Positions 9,473 to 17,525 of a stretch of 64,000 bases of DNA are shown here, one piece after another. The DNA comes from Lysobacter sp. M2-1 (GTDB taxonomy: Bacteria; Pseudomonadota; Gammaproteobacteria; Xanthomonadales; Xanthomonadaceae), in NCBI RefSeq assembly GCF_022662495.1, contig NZ_JAKPBU010000001.1:1178001-1242000 (forward strand), read 5' to 3'. Each line of letters opens with the position of its first letter. Position 1 is the stretch's first letter. Under the pieces are notes generated by a model. It did no database searches, was not told the DNA's origin, and was given only the letters and a program-made list of their open reading frames with translations. The translations under genes were made by a program, and so were the position numbers.

Positions 9473-10305
9473 GCCGGCTGCATGTGGACGTGCAGGGCGA
9501 CGGTCCAGCCCTGGTGCTGCTGCACGGCTGGGCCATGCATGGCGGCGTGTTCGAACCGCTCGTGCAGCGCATGGGCGCGCGTTACACCCTGCATGTGGTC
9601 GACCTGCCCGGGCATGGGTTCAGTCGCGACAGCCATGTTGCGCTGGAACTGGAGGCCACCGTCGACGCCATCGCCGCGCAGGTGCCGGACGCGCCGTGGT
9701 GCGCATGGTCGCTCGGCGGCCTGTTCGCGCTGCATGCGGCGTTGCGCGATCCGGCACGCGTGCCGGCGCTGGTGATGCTGTGCGCCAGCCCGCGCTTCGT
9801 GCGCGGCGACGACTGGCGCCATGGCGTTTCGCCCGAGATCTTCCAGGACTTCGCCCACGGCCTGCGCAGCGACTACCGCGGCACGCTCGACCGTTTCGTG
9901 GCCCTGGAGGCGTTTGGTGCTGATCACGCGCGCGAGGCTGTGCGTGCGCTGCGGCACCAGCTGTTCGCGCGCGGCGAGCCACCGGCACAGATCCTGGCGC
10001 GCGGACTGGAGCTGCTCGAAACCGTGGACCTGCGAGACGGACTTGCGCAGCTGCGCGTGCCCAGCCTGTGGATCGCGGGGCGCCGCGACCGGCTGGTGGA
10101 TCCGCGTGCGATGCGCGAAGCCGCGGCGCGCGCGCCCGATGCGCAGTTCGTCCAGATCGAGCATGGCGGGCATGCGCCGTTCCTGACCCATACCGAAGAC
10201 GTTGCCGCCGCGTTCGAAGCATTCCTCGCGGCCAATTCTGGTTCGCGCACGCCGATCTCATCCCAACCTTCCCCCGCCGATGAGGGAACGGGCATCGAGC
10301 GATGA
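9469..10305 (+). CDS. bioH: Pimeloyl-ACP methyl ester esterase
   Basis: This 278-residue alpha/beta hydrolase removes the methyl group from pimeloyl-ACP methyl ester, ending the fatty-acid-like stage of pimelate synthesis. The oxyanion stretch is LLHGWAMH, the nucleophile motif is AWSLGG, the acid lies in AGRRDRLVD and the catalytic His in EHGGHAPF. It starts within the transporter stop and ends within the bioC start, both by ATGA. Pairing with bioC is the expected BioC-BioH arrangement. Confidence 0.92.
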   Translation: MSRLHVDVQGDGPALVLLHGWAMHGGVFEPLVQRMGARYTLHVVDLPGHGFSRDSHVALELEATVDAIAAQVPDAPWCAWSLGGLFALHAALRDPARVPALVMLCASPRFVRGDDWRHGVSPEIFQDFAHGLRSDYRGTLDRFVALEAFGADHAREAVRALRHQLFARGEPPAQILARGLELLETVDLRDGLAQLRVPSLWIAGRRDRLVDPRAMREAAARAPDAQFVQIEHGGHAPFLTHTEDVAAAFEAFLAANSGSRTPISSQPSPADEGTGIER

Positions 10306-11210
10306 CCGACACCTTCGACACGCGCCAGGTCCGTCGCGCGTTCTCGCGAGCCGCAGGCCAGTACGAACGCGCGGCGCGGCTACAGCGCGAAATCGAGGCG
10401 CGCCTGCTCGAATCGCTCGATTACCTGGATGATCCTGCGCGTGGTGAGCGCCCGCCGGAGCTGGTCGTCGACCTGGGCTGCGGGCCCGCCCATGCGGCCG
10501 CGGCCATGCACAAGCGCTGGCCGCACGCACGGGTGCTCGCGCTGGACCAGGCGCTGCTCATGCTGCGCGAGGCGGGCCGCAAGGGTCGCGGTTGGCGGCT
10601 GGGGCTGCGCAAGCCGTTCGACCGGATCTGCGCCGATGCGCGCGCCCTGCCGCTGGTGGAGGGCAGCGTCGACGTGCTGTTCTCCAACCTGTGCCTGCAG
10701 TGGATCGACGATCTGCCGGCGGTGTTCGCCGGCTTCCGGCGCGTGCTCCGGCCGGGCGGTCTGCTGCTGGTCTCGACGTTCGGCCCCGATACGCTGGCCG
10801 AGCTGCGCAGCGCGTTCTCGCAAGCCGACGACGCACCGCATGTCAGCCCGTTTCCCTCGATCGCGCGTTTCGGCGATGCGCTGGTGCATGCCGGATTCCG
10901 CGATCCGGTGCTCGACCGCGACCTGTTCGTGCATGGCCATCGCGACCTGCCCGAATTGATGCGCGAACTGCGCACCCTCGGGGCGACCAATGCGCTGCAG
11001 GGGCGCCGGCATACGCTCACCGGCAAGGCCCGTTTCGCCGCCGCGGCCGCAGCGTACGAGCGCGAGCGCCGGGCGGATGGGCTGTTGCCCGTCACCTGGG
11101 AAGCGATCTACGCGCAGGCCTGGGCGCCGCAGGCAGGCGCACCGATCCGTGAAGGCGGGGTCGAGGTGACCAGCGTGCCGGTGTCGCAGATTCCGATCCG
11201 CCGCCGCTAG
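10302..11210 (+). CDS. bioC: Malonyl-ACP O-methyltransferase
   Basis: The 302-residue SAM-dependent methyltransferase methylates malonyl-ACP so that fatty acid synthesis can elongate it to pimeloyl-ACP methyl ester. The N-terminus has the BioC-like FDTRQVRRAFSRAA. The SAM site is VVDLGCGPA (residues about 50-58), and later come FSNLCLQW and LRPGGLLLVST. The ATGA overlap with bioH couples the two. It is the last recognisable biotin gene here; bioA and bioD are not in the window. Confidence 0.93.
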   Translation: MTDTFDTRQVRRAFSRAAGQYERAARLQREIEARLLESLDYLDDPARGERPPELVVDLGCGPAHAAAAMHKRWPHARVLALDQALLMLREAGRKGRGWRLGLRKPFDRICADARALPLVEGSVDVLFSNLCLQWIDDLPAVFAGFRRVLRPGGLLLVSTFGPDTLAELRSAFSQADDAPHVSPFPSIARFGDALVHAGFRDPVLDRDLFVHGHRDLPELMRELRTLGATNALQGRRHTLTGKARFAAAAAAYERERRADGLLPVTWEAIYAQAWAPQAGAPIREGGVEVTSVPVSQIPIRRR

Positions 11211-11260
11211 TGCCCCCGCGCTTCATCGCCGATTTCACCGGGTTTCCTACACTGCCCAGC

Positions 11261-11848
11261 ATGTCATGCCGGTTCCGCACGCTCGTTGTACTGCTCGGGC
11301 TGCTGCCCTGCGCCGTCGGCGCGGAAGAGCGTGCGAGCTGGACCTTCGATCCCCAGCTGCTGCTGGCGCGCAGCGAAACGGTGATCGAGCGCGCGCCGGA
11401 TGCGAGCCTGGACCAGCTGTTCCAGTCGGTGGCCGAGGCCGCGCGCAGTCCGCAGGAACTCTCGGCGATGTGCGCCCTGTTCGATCCGCAGGCGCGTCGC
11501 GATCTGGTCGCGATCAACCGCACCGCGCTGCGCTTCGGTGACGCCAGCCAGCGCCGCTTCCAGCAGGCGACCGATGCGCTGCTGCAGACAGCGCAGGCCG
11601 CGCGGCCGCAGCCCTACGACCCGCTACTCGCCCAGCGCGCCCTGCGTCAGGCGGCCGTGACCGCGGCGATGCTGTACGACGGCTTCGTCGCGGGCCTCAA
11701 TGGCCAGGGCAGCGACGCGGCGAGCCAGCAGGCGCGCTGCCGCGCGCTGCGCCAATTGCTGGACACCGTTTCGATGCGGCCACTCAACGAGCGCGCGATG
11801 ATCACCCGGCTGTTGATGCGCGAGGGGCTGCAGCGTATCGAGCGGTGA
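11261..11848 (+). CDS. Secreted protein, first of a tandem paralogous pair
   Basis: The 195-residue product starts with a signal peptide (hydrophobic core VVLLGLLPCAVG, cleavage probably after VGA). The mature part is helical and contains a region PDASLDQLFQ...LTRLLMREGLQRI that also occurs in the next gene. Two Cys residues, in MCALFD and in QARCRAL, are shared by both copies. I do not recognise a characterised family. The ATG at 11261 was chosen over an in-frame codon at 11210 because it gives a proper signal peptide. It lies 50 bp after bioC. Confidence 0.72.
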   Translation: MSCRFRTLVVLLGLLPCAVGAEERASWTFDPQLLLARSETVIERAPDASLDQLFQSVAEAARSPQELSAMCALFDPQARRDLVAINRTALRFGDASQRRFQQATDALLQTAQAARPQPYDPLLAQRALRQAAVTAAMLYDGFVAGLNGQGSDAASQQARCRALRQLLDTVSMRPLNERAMITRLLMREGLQRIER

Positions 11849-11950
11849 TGCATGCGCTGGCGGCGGGTTTCGCCTGTGCGCCGCAGCGTCGCTCGCGATT
11901 CAGACCCCGGCACCTAGACTGCCGGCTTCCCGTCACCCGGACCTGCGCCC

Positions 11951-12526
11951 ATGCGTCTGCTCCACCTCGCGCTGCTTGCCGTTGCGGTGGCCCTGCCGGC
12001 TGCTGGCCACGCCCAGCAAGGCCTAGACGGTTTCGACCCCGGCGCGCTGATGGGCGAAGTGCAGGACGTGCTGGTGCGCACGCCGGACGCCCAGATCGAC
12101 GGCCTGTTCCATGCGCTGCACGGGTCGATGCGCCAGCCGCAGGAAGCCGAGGCGATCTGCGGCCTGTTCGACGCCGAGGCGGACCGCGGGATCAACGCCC
12201 TGAACGAGGTGGCGACGCGCCTGAGCGGCGCCAGCCGCCAGCGCTTCGTCGATTCGATCGCCAACGCGTTGGTCGCCGGCCTGCAGGGACAGCCGCAGGC
12301 GTACGACCAGGCCGCCGCGGCGCAGGCGCTCAGGGCCAACGGCGCGCGTGCGGCGATGCTGCACGACGGATTCAGCGCCGGCCTGTCGACGGGGGCACCG
12401 CGCGATGCACGCTGCCGATCGCTGGGGCAGATGCTGGACGTGCTGGCGGACCGCCCGCAGCCGGAGCGGGCGATGGTGACGCGGCTGCTGCTGGACCAGG
12501 GGCTGCGGCAGATTCCGCTGCAGTAG
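11951..12526 (+). CDS. Secreted protein, second of a tandem paralogous pair
   Basis: This 191-residue protein has a signal peptide ending near AGHAQQ. It aligns with the preceding protein over nearly its whole mature length: shared stretches are PDA(x)xDxLF, CxLFD, ASxQRF, AAMLxDGF, ARCRxL and VTRLL. It keeps the two conserved Cys. The pair probably arose by tandem duplication. Function is unknown. It is 102 bp after its paralog. Confidence 0.72.
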   Translation: MRLLHLALLAVAVALPAAGHAQQGLDGFDPGALMGEVQDVLVRTPDAQIDGLFHALHGSMRQPQEAEAICGLFDAEADRGINALNEVATRLSGASRQRFVDSIANALVAGLQGQPQAYDQAAAAQALRANGARAAMLHDGFSAGLSTGAPRDARCRSLGQMLDVLADRPQPERAMVTRLLLDQGLRQIPLQ

Positions 12527-12534
12527 CGTCGTAG

Positions 12535-12557
12535 GCATCGGCGCTCAAGACCGATGC
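12535..12557. terminator. Hairpin between convergent genes (weak terminator candidate)
   Basis: GCATCGG (12535-12541) and CCGATGC (12551-12557) form perfect arms around a 9-base loop between the stop of the second paralog and the convergent NTF2-like gene. There is no real T run, so termination activity is uncertain. Confidence 0.3.
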
Positions 12558-12586
12558 GATCGGATCTTTGCGCCGAACCGCCGAAG

Positions 12587-13003
12587 TCAGCCCTCGACCT
12601 GCGCGATCCAGTCCTGCAGGTTGTAGTAGTTGGTCACGCGCGCGATGCGCCCGTCGCGCAGCTCGAAGAAGGCGCCACCGGGCAGCACATAGGTCTGTCC
12701 GTCCGCAGGCGGCAGGCCCTCGTCGCTGCGCAGATAGCGGCCATGCACCACGTATTCGGCGGCGGCGCGGCCGCCATCGTCGGTTGCCATCACCACGATG
12801 TCGCGCAGCTGCTCCTGGTAGCTGGCGTCCATGCGCTGCAGGAATGCGGCGAAGGCCTCGCGTCCGGTTTCGCGCGCACCCTGGTTGAGGTCGTGCACGA
12901 CGTCCGCGTGCAGGCAATCGAGCATCGCTGTCCAGTCGCCGCGGTTGAAGGCGTCGTAGTAGCGCTGGATCTGCTCGATCGCGGATTGGCGGTCGTGATT
13001 CAT
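12587..13003 (-). CDS. NTF2-like/SnoaL-type ketosteroid isomerase-fold protein
   Basis: The 138-residue protein has the pattern of the NTF2-like fold: an N-terminal helix with YYDAFNRGDW, a middle strand region, and a C-terminal part with FFELRDGRIARVTNYYN. Such proteins include ketosteroid isomerase-like enzymes and small-molecule binding proteins; sequence alone does not give the substrate. It lies 29 bp downstream of the dehydratase gene on the same strand, so the two are probably cotranscribed. Confidence 0.78.
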   Translation of the reverse strand: MNHDRQSAIEQIQRYYDAFNRGDWTAMLDCLHADVVHDLNQGARETGREAFAAFLQRMDASYQEQLRDIVVMATDDGGRAAAEYVVHGRYLRSDEGLPPADGQTYVLPGGAFFELRDGRIARVTNYYNLQDWIAQVEG

Positions 13004-13032
13004 GGTGGATTCTCACGGTAGGTCGGGCGCAA

Positions 13033-14016
13033 TCAGCGCCAGGGCAGGGCATCCAGATCCACATTGCCGCCGCTCAGGATCACGCCGACGCGCAGCCCGG
13101 CGAAGCGCGCCGGCTGGGTGAGCACCGCGGCCAGCGCGATTGCCGACGAGGGTTCCACCAGCTGTTTGCCGCGTTGCCAGAACAGGCGCATGGCCGCGAT
13201 CGTGTCGGCGTCGTCGACTGCGATCACTTCGACGTCATGGCTGCGCAGCAGCGCGAAGTTGGGCGCGCCCAAGGTGCCGCGCAGGCCGTCGCAGAGCGTC
13301 TCAGGGGTGAATTCGGTGACGCGTTCGCCCCGCGCCAGCGACGCGATCGTATCGGCCGCTCCGCTGGGCTCGGCTCCGACCACGCGGGTGCCCGGGGATA
13401 GCGCCGCCGCCGCGATCGCCGTGCCCGAGGCCAGGCCGCCGCCGCCCACCGGCACCACCACCACGTCGAGCGCGGGGACGGCAGTAAGCAGCTCCAGCGT
13501 CGCCGTGCCCTGGCCGGCGATCACCCTGGCATCGGCATACGGGTGGACCAGTTCGGCGCCGGTGCGCGCCTGGACGCGCGCGGCTTCGGCTTCGCGCGCG
13601 GCGATGCTGGGCGCGCAGCGGTGCAGCGTCGCGCCATAGGCTTCGATCGCGGCCAGCTTGCTGGCCACGGCGCCTTCGGGCACCACGACGTGGCAAGGAA
13701 TCCCACGGGTGCGCGCGGCCAGGGCCAGCGCGGCGCCGTGGTTGCCCGAGGAGTGGGTCACCACGCCGCGTGCGGCATGGGCTTCGTCGAGGGAAAACAC
13801 CGCGTTGCAGGCGCCGCGGAACTTGAACGCGCCCGCGCGCTGCAGGTGTTCGGCCTTGAAATACAGCTGGCAGCCGGCCTGCTGGTCGATCGAGGCCATG
13901 CGCAAGACGGGGGTGACGTGCGCATGCGGCGCGATCCGGGCGGCCGCGGACAGGACGTCGGCCGCGTCGGGCAGGGACTCGTGGGACACGGAGACAGTGG
14001 CTGGCGAACGCGACAT
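13033..14016 (-). CDS. Threonine/serine dehydratase-like PLP enzyme
   Basis: The 327-residue protein belongs to the fold-type II PLP family (serine/threonine dehydratase and serine racemase group). The PLP lysine lies in AFKFRGA, the substrate loop is SSGNHGAA, and the phosphate loop is the glycine run in VPVGGGGLASG. There is no C-terminal regulatory ACT-like domain, so it resembles catabolic or racemase-type enzymes rather than biosynthetic IlvA. Exact substrate is open. It is divergent from the lipoprotein gene at 14140. Confidence 0.82.
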   Translation of the reverse strand: MSRSPATVSVSHESLPDAADVLSAAARIAPHAHVTPVLRMASIDQQAGCQLYFKAEHLQRAGAFKFRGACNAVFSLDEAHAARGVVTHSSGNHGAALALAARTRGIPCHVVVPEGAVASKLAAIEAYGATLHRCAPSIAAREAEAARVQARTGAELVHPYADARVIAGQGTATLELLTAVPALDVVVVPVGGGGLASGTAIAAAALSPGTRVVGAEPSGAADTIASLARGERVTEFTPETLCDGLRGTLGAPNFALLRSHDVEVIAVDDADTIAAMRLFWQRGKQLVEPSSAIALAAVLTQPARFAGLRVGVILSGGNVDLDALPWR

Positions 14017-14139
14017 GCCCTCAGCCTAGCCGATCCCGATAAACGCGTTCAGGCATGATGTCGATCGACCGCCGGAATTAAGCACGCATTCAATGCATCG
14101 GGCCGAAGCTGCAGTGAGTTATCCACAGGGGCGATCGAC

Positions 14140-14793
14140 ATGATCCGCAAACTTCTTCTGCCCGCCATGTGCGCGGCGCTGCTTGGCGGCTGCGTGACGG
14201 CCGGCTATGGCTATAGCGACGGCTACAACGACGGCGGCTATTACTACGGTCGTCCCGCGGCTCGGTACTACGGCGGTGCGAGCTACGGCTACGGATATCC
14301 CTACAGCCGCTACTACGGCGGCGCCTACGGCTATCCGTACGGCTACGGGTACGGCGGTTATTACGGCGGCTATCCCTATTACTACTACCCGCGCGGCCAC
14401 TATCACGGCGACGGCCACAACCATGGGCACGGCGATCACGACGACGATGACGACCACCATGGCGGCAACGACAACGACAACGACAACGGCGATGGCGACA
14501 ACAACGGCGGCAAGCCACCGTGGCGGCGTTGGGCCGACGATGGTGGCGACATGCTGCGCCGCCGGCAGGAGACCCAGCCGGGCGCGGTCGGCCGGCTGGC
14601 GACGCCCAGCCCGCGCCAGGGCGTGATCCAGCGACCTACCCCGCGCATCGCAGCGCCGCCAAGAAACGTAACGCCGCGCGTGGATGCCCCGTCCAGAAAT
14701 GTCGAGCGCCGCGCCGTCCCGCAGCGGCCGGCGCGGGCGCCAGCGCCACGCGCGCGCTCGGAACGAGAACTGCGTCGCGCTCAGGAGCCCTGA
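14140..14793 (+). CDS. Tyr/Gly-rich lipoprotein with His/Asp/Asn tract
   Basis: The 217-residue product has a lipoprotein signal with lipobox LLGGC (Cys at residue 18). Residues about 22-85 are dominated by Tyr and Gly with a YxYGG-like spacing. Residues about 87-125 form a His/Asp/Asn-rich tract with alternating DN pairs. The remainder is basic and Pro/Arg-rich. The composition suggests an extended, possibly metal-binding, outer-membrane-anchored protein. No enzyme domain is visible. GC-rich codon use matches its surroundings. Confidence 0.72.
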   Translation: MIRKLLLPAMCAALLGGCVTAGYGYSDGYNDGGYYYGRPAARYYGGASYGYGYPYSRYYGGAYGYPYGYGYGGYYGGYPYYYYPRGHYHGDGHNHGHGDHDDDDDHHGGNDNDNDNGDGDNNGGKPPWRRWADDGGDMLRRRQETQPGAVGRLATPSPRQGVIQRPTPRIAAPPRNVTPRVDAPSRNVERRAVPQRPARAPAPRARSERELRRAQEP

Positions 14794-14863
14794 TCGGTCT
14801 TGCGCAGCGGGCGCGATCCCCGCACCCTAGCGACCGTTGACCGGTTGCGTCGCATTCCGACGT

Positions 14864-14888
14864 ACATCGGGTAGAGTTCACCCTATGT
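14864..14888. promoter_or_regulatory. 25-bp imperfect palindrome, operator candidate
   Basis: ACATCGGGT (14864-14872) and ACCCTATGT (14880-14888) are inverted copies with one mismatch pair, separated by 7 bp. The spacing places the half-sites about 1.5 helical turns apart. The length suits a dimeric regulator. It lies about 70 bp after the lipoprotein gene, and no gene starts directly after it. Confidence 0.4.
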
Positions 14889-15012
14889 CGACACCCGGCG
14901 GGGATTCCCGGATCCCCCCTGTTCCGCTCCCCGTCGGGCGTCGGCGCCTAAACCTCCAGCGGCTGGCTGGACGATTTCGCGGCTTCAGGCCGCCAGCGAC
15001 CGGACAACGGGC

Positions 15013-15049
15013 AAAAAAAGGGGCCGGACGTCCCCCGACATCCGGCCCC
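15013..15049 (-). terminator. Strong rho-independent terminator, minus strand
   Basis: On the minus strand a stem of GGGGCCGGA with TCCGGCCCC (plus positions 15020-15028 and 15041-15049) is followed directly by seven T (15019 down to 15013). No minus-strand protein gene lies upstream of it before mnmG, which is on the plus strand. It therefore implies an unannotated minus-strand transcript. Confidence 0.8.
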
Positions 15050-15129
15050 TTGGCTCCCCCGACGTGCGCTCGACCGGTCCCTGTTCCATACCCGGCCCTA
15101 GCGCCCCCGCGCTTGCCACATCGGGTGCC
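15013..15129 (-). ncRNA. Candidate sigma-54-dependent small RNA
   Basis: A transcript of about 117 nt is predicted on the minus strand. It would start about 12 nt after a GG-N10-GC promoter and end at a strong hairpin plus seven-T terminator. No open frame of interest lies inside it. The predicted RNA is G-rich with several GGA triplets (in GGAACAGGGACC, GGGGGAGCC and GCCGGATG), so a CsrA/RsmA ligand is one possibility, but this is speculation. It reads away from mnmG. Confidence 0.45.
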
Positions 15130-15139
15130 CTGAGGATTA

Positions 15140-15156
15140 CGCACGGACCGTGCCAA
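15140..15156 (-). promoter_or_regulatory. Sigma-54-type promoter, minus strand
   Basis: The minus strand reads TTGGCACGGTCCGTGCG. This has the -24 core TTGGCACG and the GG-N10-GC spacing that sigma-54 needs; the -12 part is GTGC instead of TTGC. The same bases include a perfect palindrome, GCACGGACCGTGC (15141-15153), so a regulator-binding site is an alternative reading. A terminator lies about 115 nt downstream on the same strand. Confidence 0.5.
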
Positions 15157-15196
15157 CTGTCCTGCCCCCGTCGCCCGCCATGGCATTCTTCGCAGC

Positions 15197-17086
15197 ATGA
15201 ACCACGCATTCCACCGCTACGACGTGATCGTGATCGGCGGCGGCCACGCCGGCACCGAGGCGGCGCTGGCGTCCGCGCGCGCCGGTGCCCGCACCCTGCT
15301 GCTGACCCATAGCATCGAAACGGTCGGTGCGATGAGCTGCAACCCGGCCATCGGCGGCATCGGCAAGGGACATCTGGTCAGGGAAATCGACGCGCTGGGC
15401 GGGGTGATGGCGCGGGCAGCCGATGCTGCAGGCATCCAGTGGCGCACGCTCAACGCTTCGAAGGGTCCCGCGGTACGCGCTACGCGTTGCCAGGCCGATC
15501 GCACCCTGTATCGCGCCTACATCCGCCGTGCAGTGGAGCAGCAGCCCGGGCTGACCGTGTTCCAGGGCGCGGTCGACGATCTCCTCATCCACAACGACGC
15601 CGTGCACGGCGCCATCACCCAGACCGGGCTGCGCTTCGAGGCGCCGGCGGTGGTGCTCACCGCCGGAACCTTTCTGGCCGGCAAGATCCACGTCGGCGAA
15701 ACCCAGTACGCGGCCGGCCGCGCCGGCGACCCGCCCGCGACCACGCTGGCGCGGAACCTGCGCGAACGCCCCTTCGTGATCGATCGGCTCAAGACCGGCA
15801 CGCCGCCGCGCATCGACGGCCGTTCGCTGGATTATTCGGTGATGGAGGAACAGCCCGGCGACGATCCGAGACCGGTGTTCTCGTTCACCGGTTCGCAGGC
15901 GGACCACCCGCGCCAGGTCTCGTGCTGGATCACGCACACCAGCGAACGCACCCACGAAATCATCCGCGGCGCGCTGCATCGCTCGCCGCTGTACTCGGGC
16001 CAGATCGAAGGCACGGGACCGCGCTATTGCCCGTCGATCGAGGACAAGGTGGTGCGGTTCGCGGAGAAGGCGAGTCACCAGATCTTCGTCGAGCCCGAAG
16101 GCCTGGAAGTCATGGAGATCTACCCCAACGGCATTTCCACCTCGCTGCCGTTCGATGTGCAGCTGGACCTGGTGCGCAGCATCCGCGGGTTCGAGCGGGC
16201 GCATATCACGCGCCCCGGTTACGCGATCGAATACGACTTCTTCGACCCGCGCGGACTCAAGGCCTCGCTGGAAACCAAGGCGGTGTCGGGGCTGTTCTTC
16301 GCCGGCCAGATCAACGGCACCACCGGTTACGAAGAGGCTGCGGCGCAGGGCCTGCTGGCCGGGCTCAACGCCGCGCTCTACACCCGGCAGCAGGACGCCT
16401 GGTCGCCGCGCCGCGACCAGGCCTACCTGGGCGTGCTGGTCGATGACCTGATCACCCATGGCACCAGCGAGCCCTACCGCATGTTCACCAGCCGCGCCGA
16501 ATACCGGCTGCAGCTGCGCGAGGACAACGCCGACCTGCGGTTGACCGGTATCGGGCGCGAACTGGGATTGGTCGAGGACGCGCGCTGGTCGGCGTTCGCG
16601 CGCAAGCGCGACGCCATCGCCGCCGAAACCGCGCGCCTGCGCGGGCTGTGGGCGGCACCGAACAATGCGCTGGGCCGCGCCATCGAAGCCGCCACGGGCA
16701 TCGCCGTATCGCGCGAGAACAACGCGCTCGATCTGCTCAAGCGACCCGAGTTCGATTACGCGCGGCTCGTCTCGGTGCTCACGCTGGGGCCAGGCGTCGA
16801 CGATGCGAAAGTGGCCGAGCAGGTCGAGATCGAAGCGAAGTACTCGGGCTATCTCGATCGCCAGCGCGAGGAGATCGCAAGGCAACAGCGCAACGAGGGT
16901 ACCGCGATCCCGAAAGCTTTCGACTTCGCCGCCGTGCGCGGGCTGTCCATGGAAGTCAGGCAGAAGCTCGAACGCGTGCGCCCGCAAACGGTAGGCCAGG
17001 CTCAGCGCATCCCCGGCATGACGCCGGCCGCTATTTCGCTACTGTTGGTGCACCTGACCCGCAGGAAGCAGGCTCAGGTGGCGTAA
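15197..17086 (+). CDS. mnmG: tRNA uridine-5-carboxymethylaminomethyl modification enzyme MnmG
   Basis: This 629-residue FAD protein works with MnmE to build the carboxymethylaminomethyl group at U34 of several tRNAs. The FAD motif [10 protein letters not shown] is near residues 12-21. The family signature [13 protein letters not shown] is near residue 90 and [16 protein letters not shown] near residue 55. The C-terminal helical domain has YSGYLDRQ and [12 protein letters not shown]. Length is normal. It ends 13 bp from the convergent DUF2007 gene. Confidence 0.97.
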   Translation: MNHAFHRYDVIVIGGGHAGTEAALASARAGARTLLLTHSIETVGAMSCNPAIGGIGKGHLVREIDALGGVMARAADAAGIQWRTLNASKGPAVRATRCQADRTLYRAYIRRAVEQQPGLTVFQGAVDDLLIHNDAVHGAITQTGLRFEAPAVVLTAGTFLAGKIHVGETQYAAGRAGDPPATTLARNLRERPFVIDRLKTGTPPRIDGRSLDYSVMEEQPGDDPRPVFSFTGSQADHPRQVSCWITHTSERTHEIIRGALHRSPLYSGQIEGTGPRYCPSIEDKVVRFAEKASHQIFVEPEGLEVMEIYPNGISTSLPFDVQLDLVRSIRGFERAHITRPGYAIEYDFFDPRGLKASLETKAVSGLFFAGQINGTTGYEEAAAQGLLAGLNAALYTRQQDAWSPRRDQAYLGVLVDDLITHGTSEPYRMFTSRAEYRLQLREDNADLRLTGIGRELGLVEDARWSAFARKRDAIAAETARLRGLWAAPNNALGRAIEAATGIAVSRENNALDLLKRPEFDYARLVSVLTLGPGVDDAKVAEQVEIEAKYSGYLDRQREEIARQQRNEGTAIPKAFDFAAVRGLSMEVRQKLERVRPQTVGQAQRIPGMTPAAISLLLVHLTRRKQAQVA

Positions 17087-17099
17087 GGCGGTAGAGATC

Positions 17100-17471
17100 T
17101 CATGCCTCGCGCACGGCATCGTCGTTGTTGCGCCGGCGCCACGGCAGCGGAATGTTGAACAGCATCAACGCGACCCAGGCGATGCGGCTGGAGAGCGACT
17201 CGCGTTCGGGCAGCTGCAGCGCGCGCTCGCCCGCGGCATCCACATCGAGTGCGAACCCGCCAGCGTCGAGTTCACGCAGCACGGACCGCGCGCGTTCGGC
17301 ATCGGTGTCGGCCACCCGCAGCCGCGTGCCGCCGACCGCCAGCCGCCATTCCCAGTTCGCCACCGCCATCTGGTCGTCGGCCACGTGCGCGTCGATGCCC
17401 TCGGCGCGCAGCCGGCCGCAGGCGATATGCGCCTCGATCGGATCGTGATAGCTGGCGATGGTGGTGAACAT
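17100..17471 (-). CDS. DUF2007-type putative signal transducing protein
   Basis: The 123-residue protein starts with a ferredoxin-like module of the DUF2007 kind: an N-terminal strand MFTTIASYHDPIEAHIACG, then LRAEGIDAHVADDQM and GGTRLRVADTDAERA. These small domains are found in many bacteria and lack a proven role. A C-terminal segment (about residues 95-113) is hydrophobic. The ATG at 17471 was chosen because the DUF2007 fold begins there. Its 5' end is 54 bp from the divergent lipoprotein gene. Confidence 0.8.
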   Translation of the reverse strand: MFTTIASYHDPIEAHIACGRLRAEGIDAHVADDQMAVANWEWRLAVGGTRLRVADTDAERARSVLRELDAGGFALDVDAAGERALQLPERESLSSRIAWVALMLFNIPLPWRRRNNDDAVREA

Positions 17472-17525
17472 GGGCGGCGTGGAATCCGGTGCAGCCCGGA
17501 ACGGCGACTGCGGTAACCTGCGCCG

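Larger units (their letters stand above)
14794..15196. other. 403-bp intergenic region before mnmG
   Basis: No protein-coding gene is convincing here. The stretch holds a 25-bp imperfect palindrome (14864-14888), a minus-strand terminator (15013-15049) and a minus-strand sigma-54-type promoter (15140-15156). Its right half is therefore best explained as an antisense small-RNA gene. The part 14890-15010 shows nothing I can interpret. Confidence 0.6.

Noticed and set aside
14837-15133. Possible small protein gene in the gap before mnmG
   Set aside because: The frame is Pro/Arg-rich, crosses the terminator stem, and has no ribosome site.
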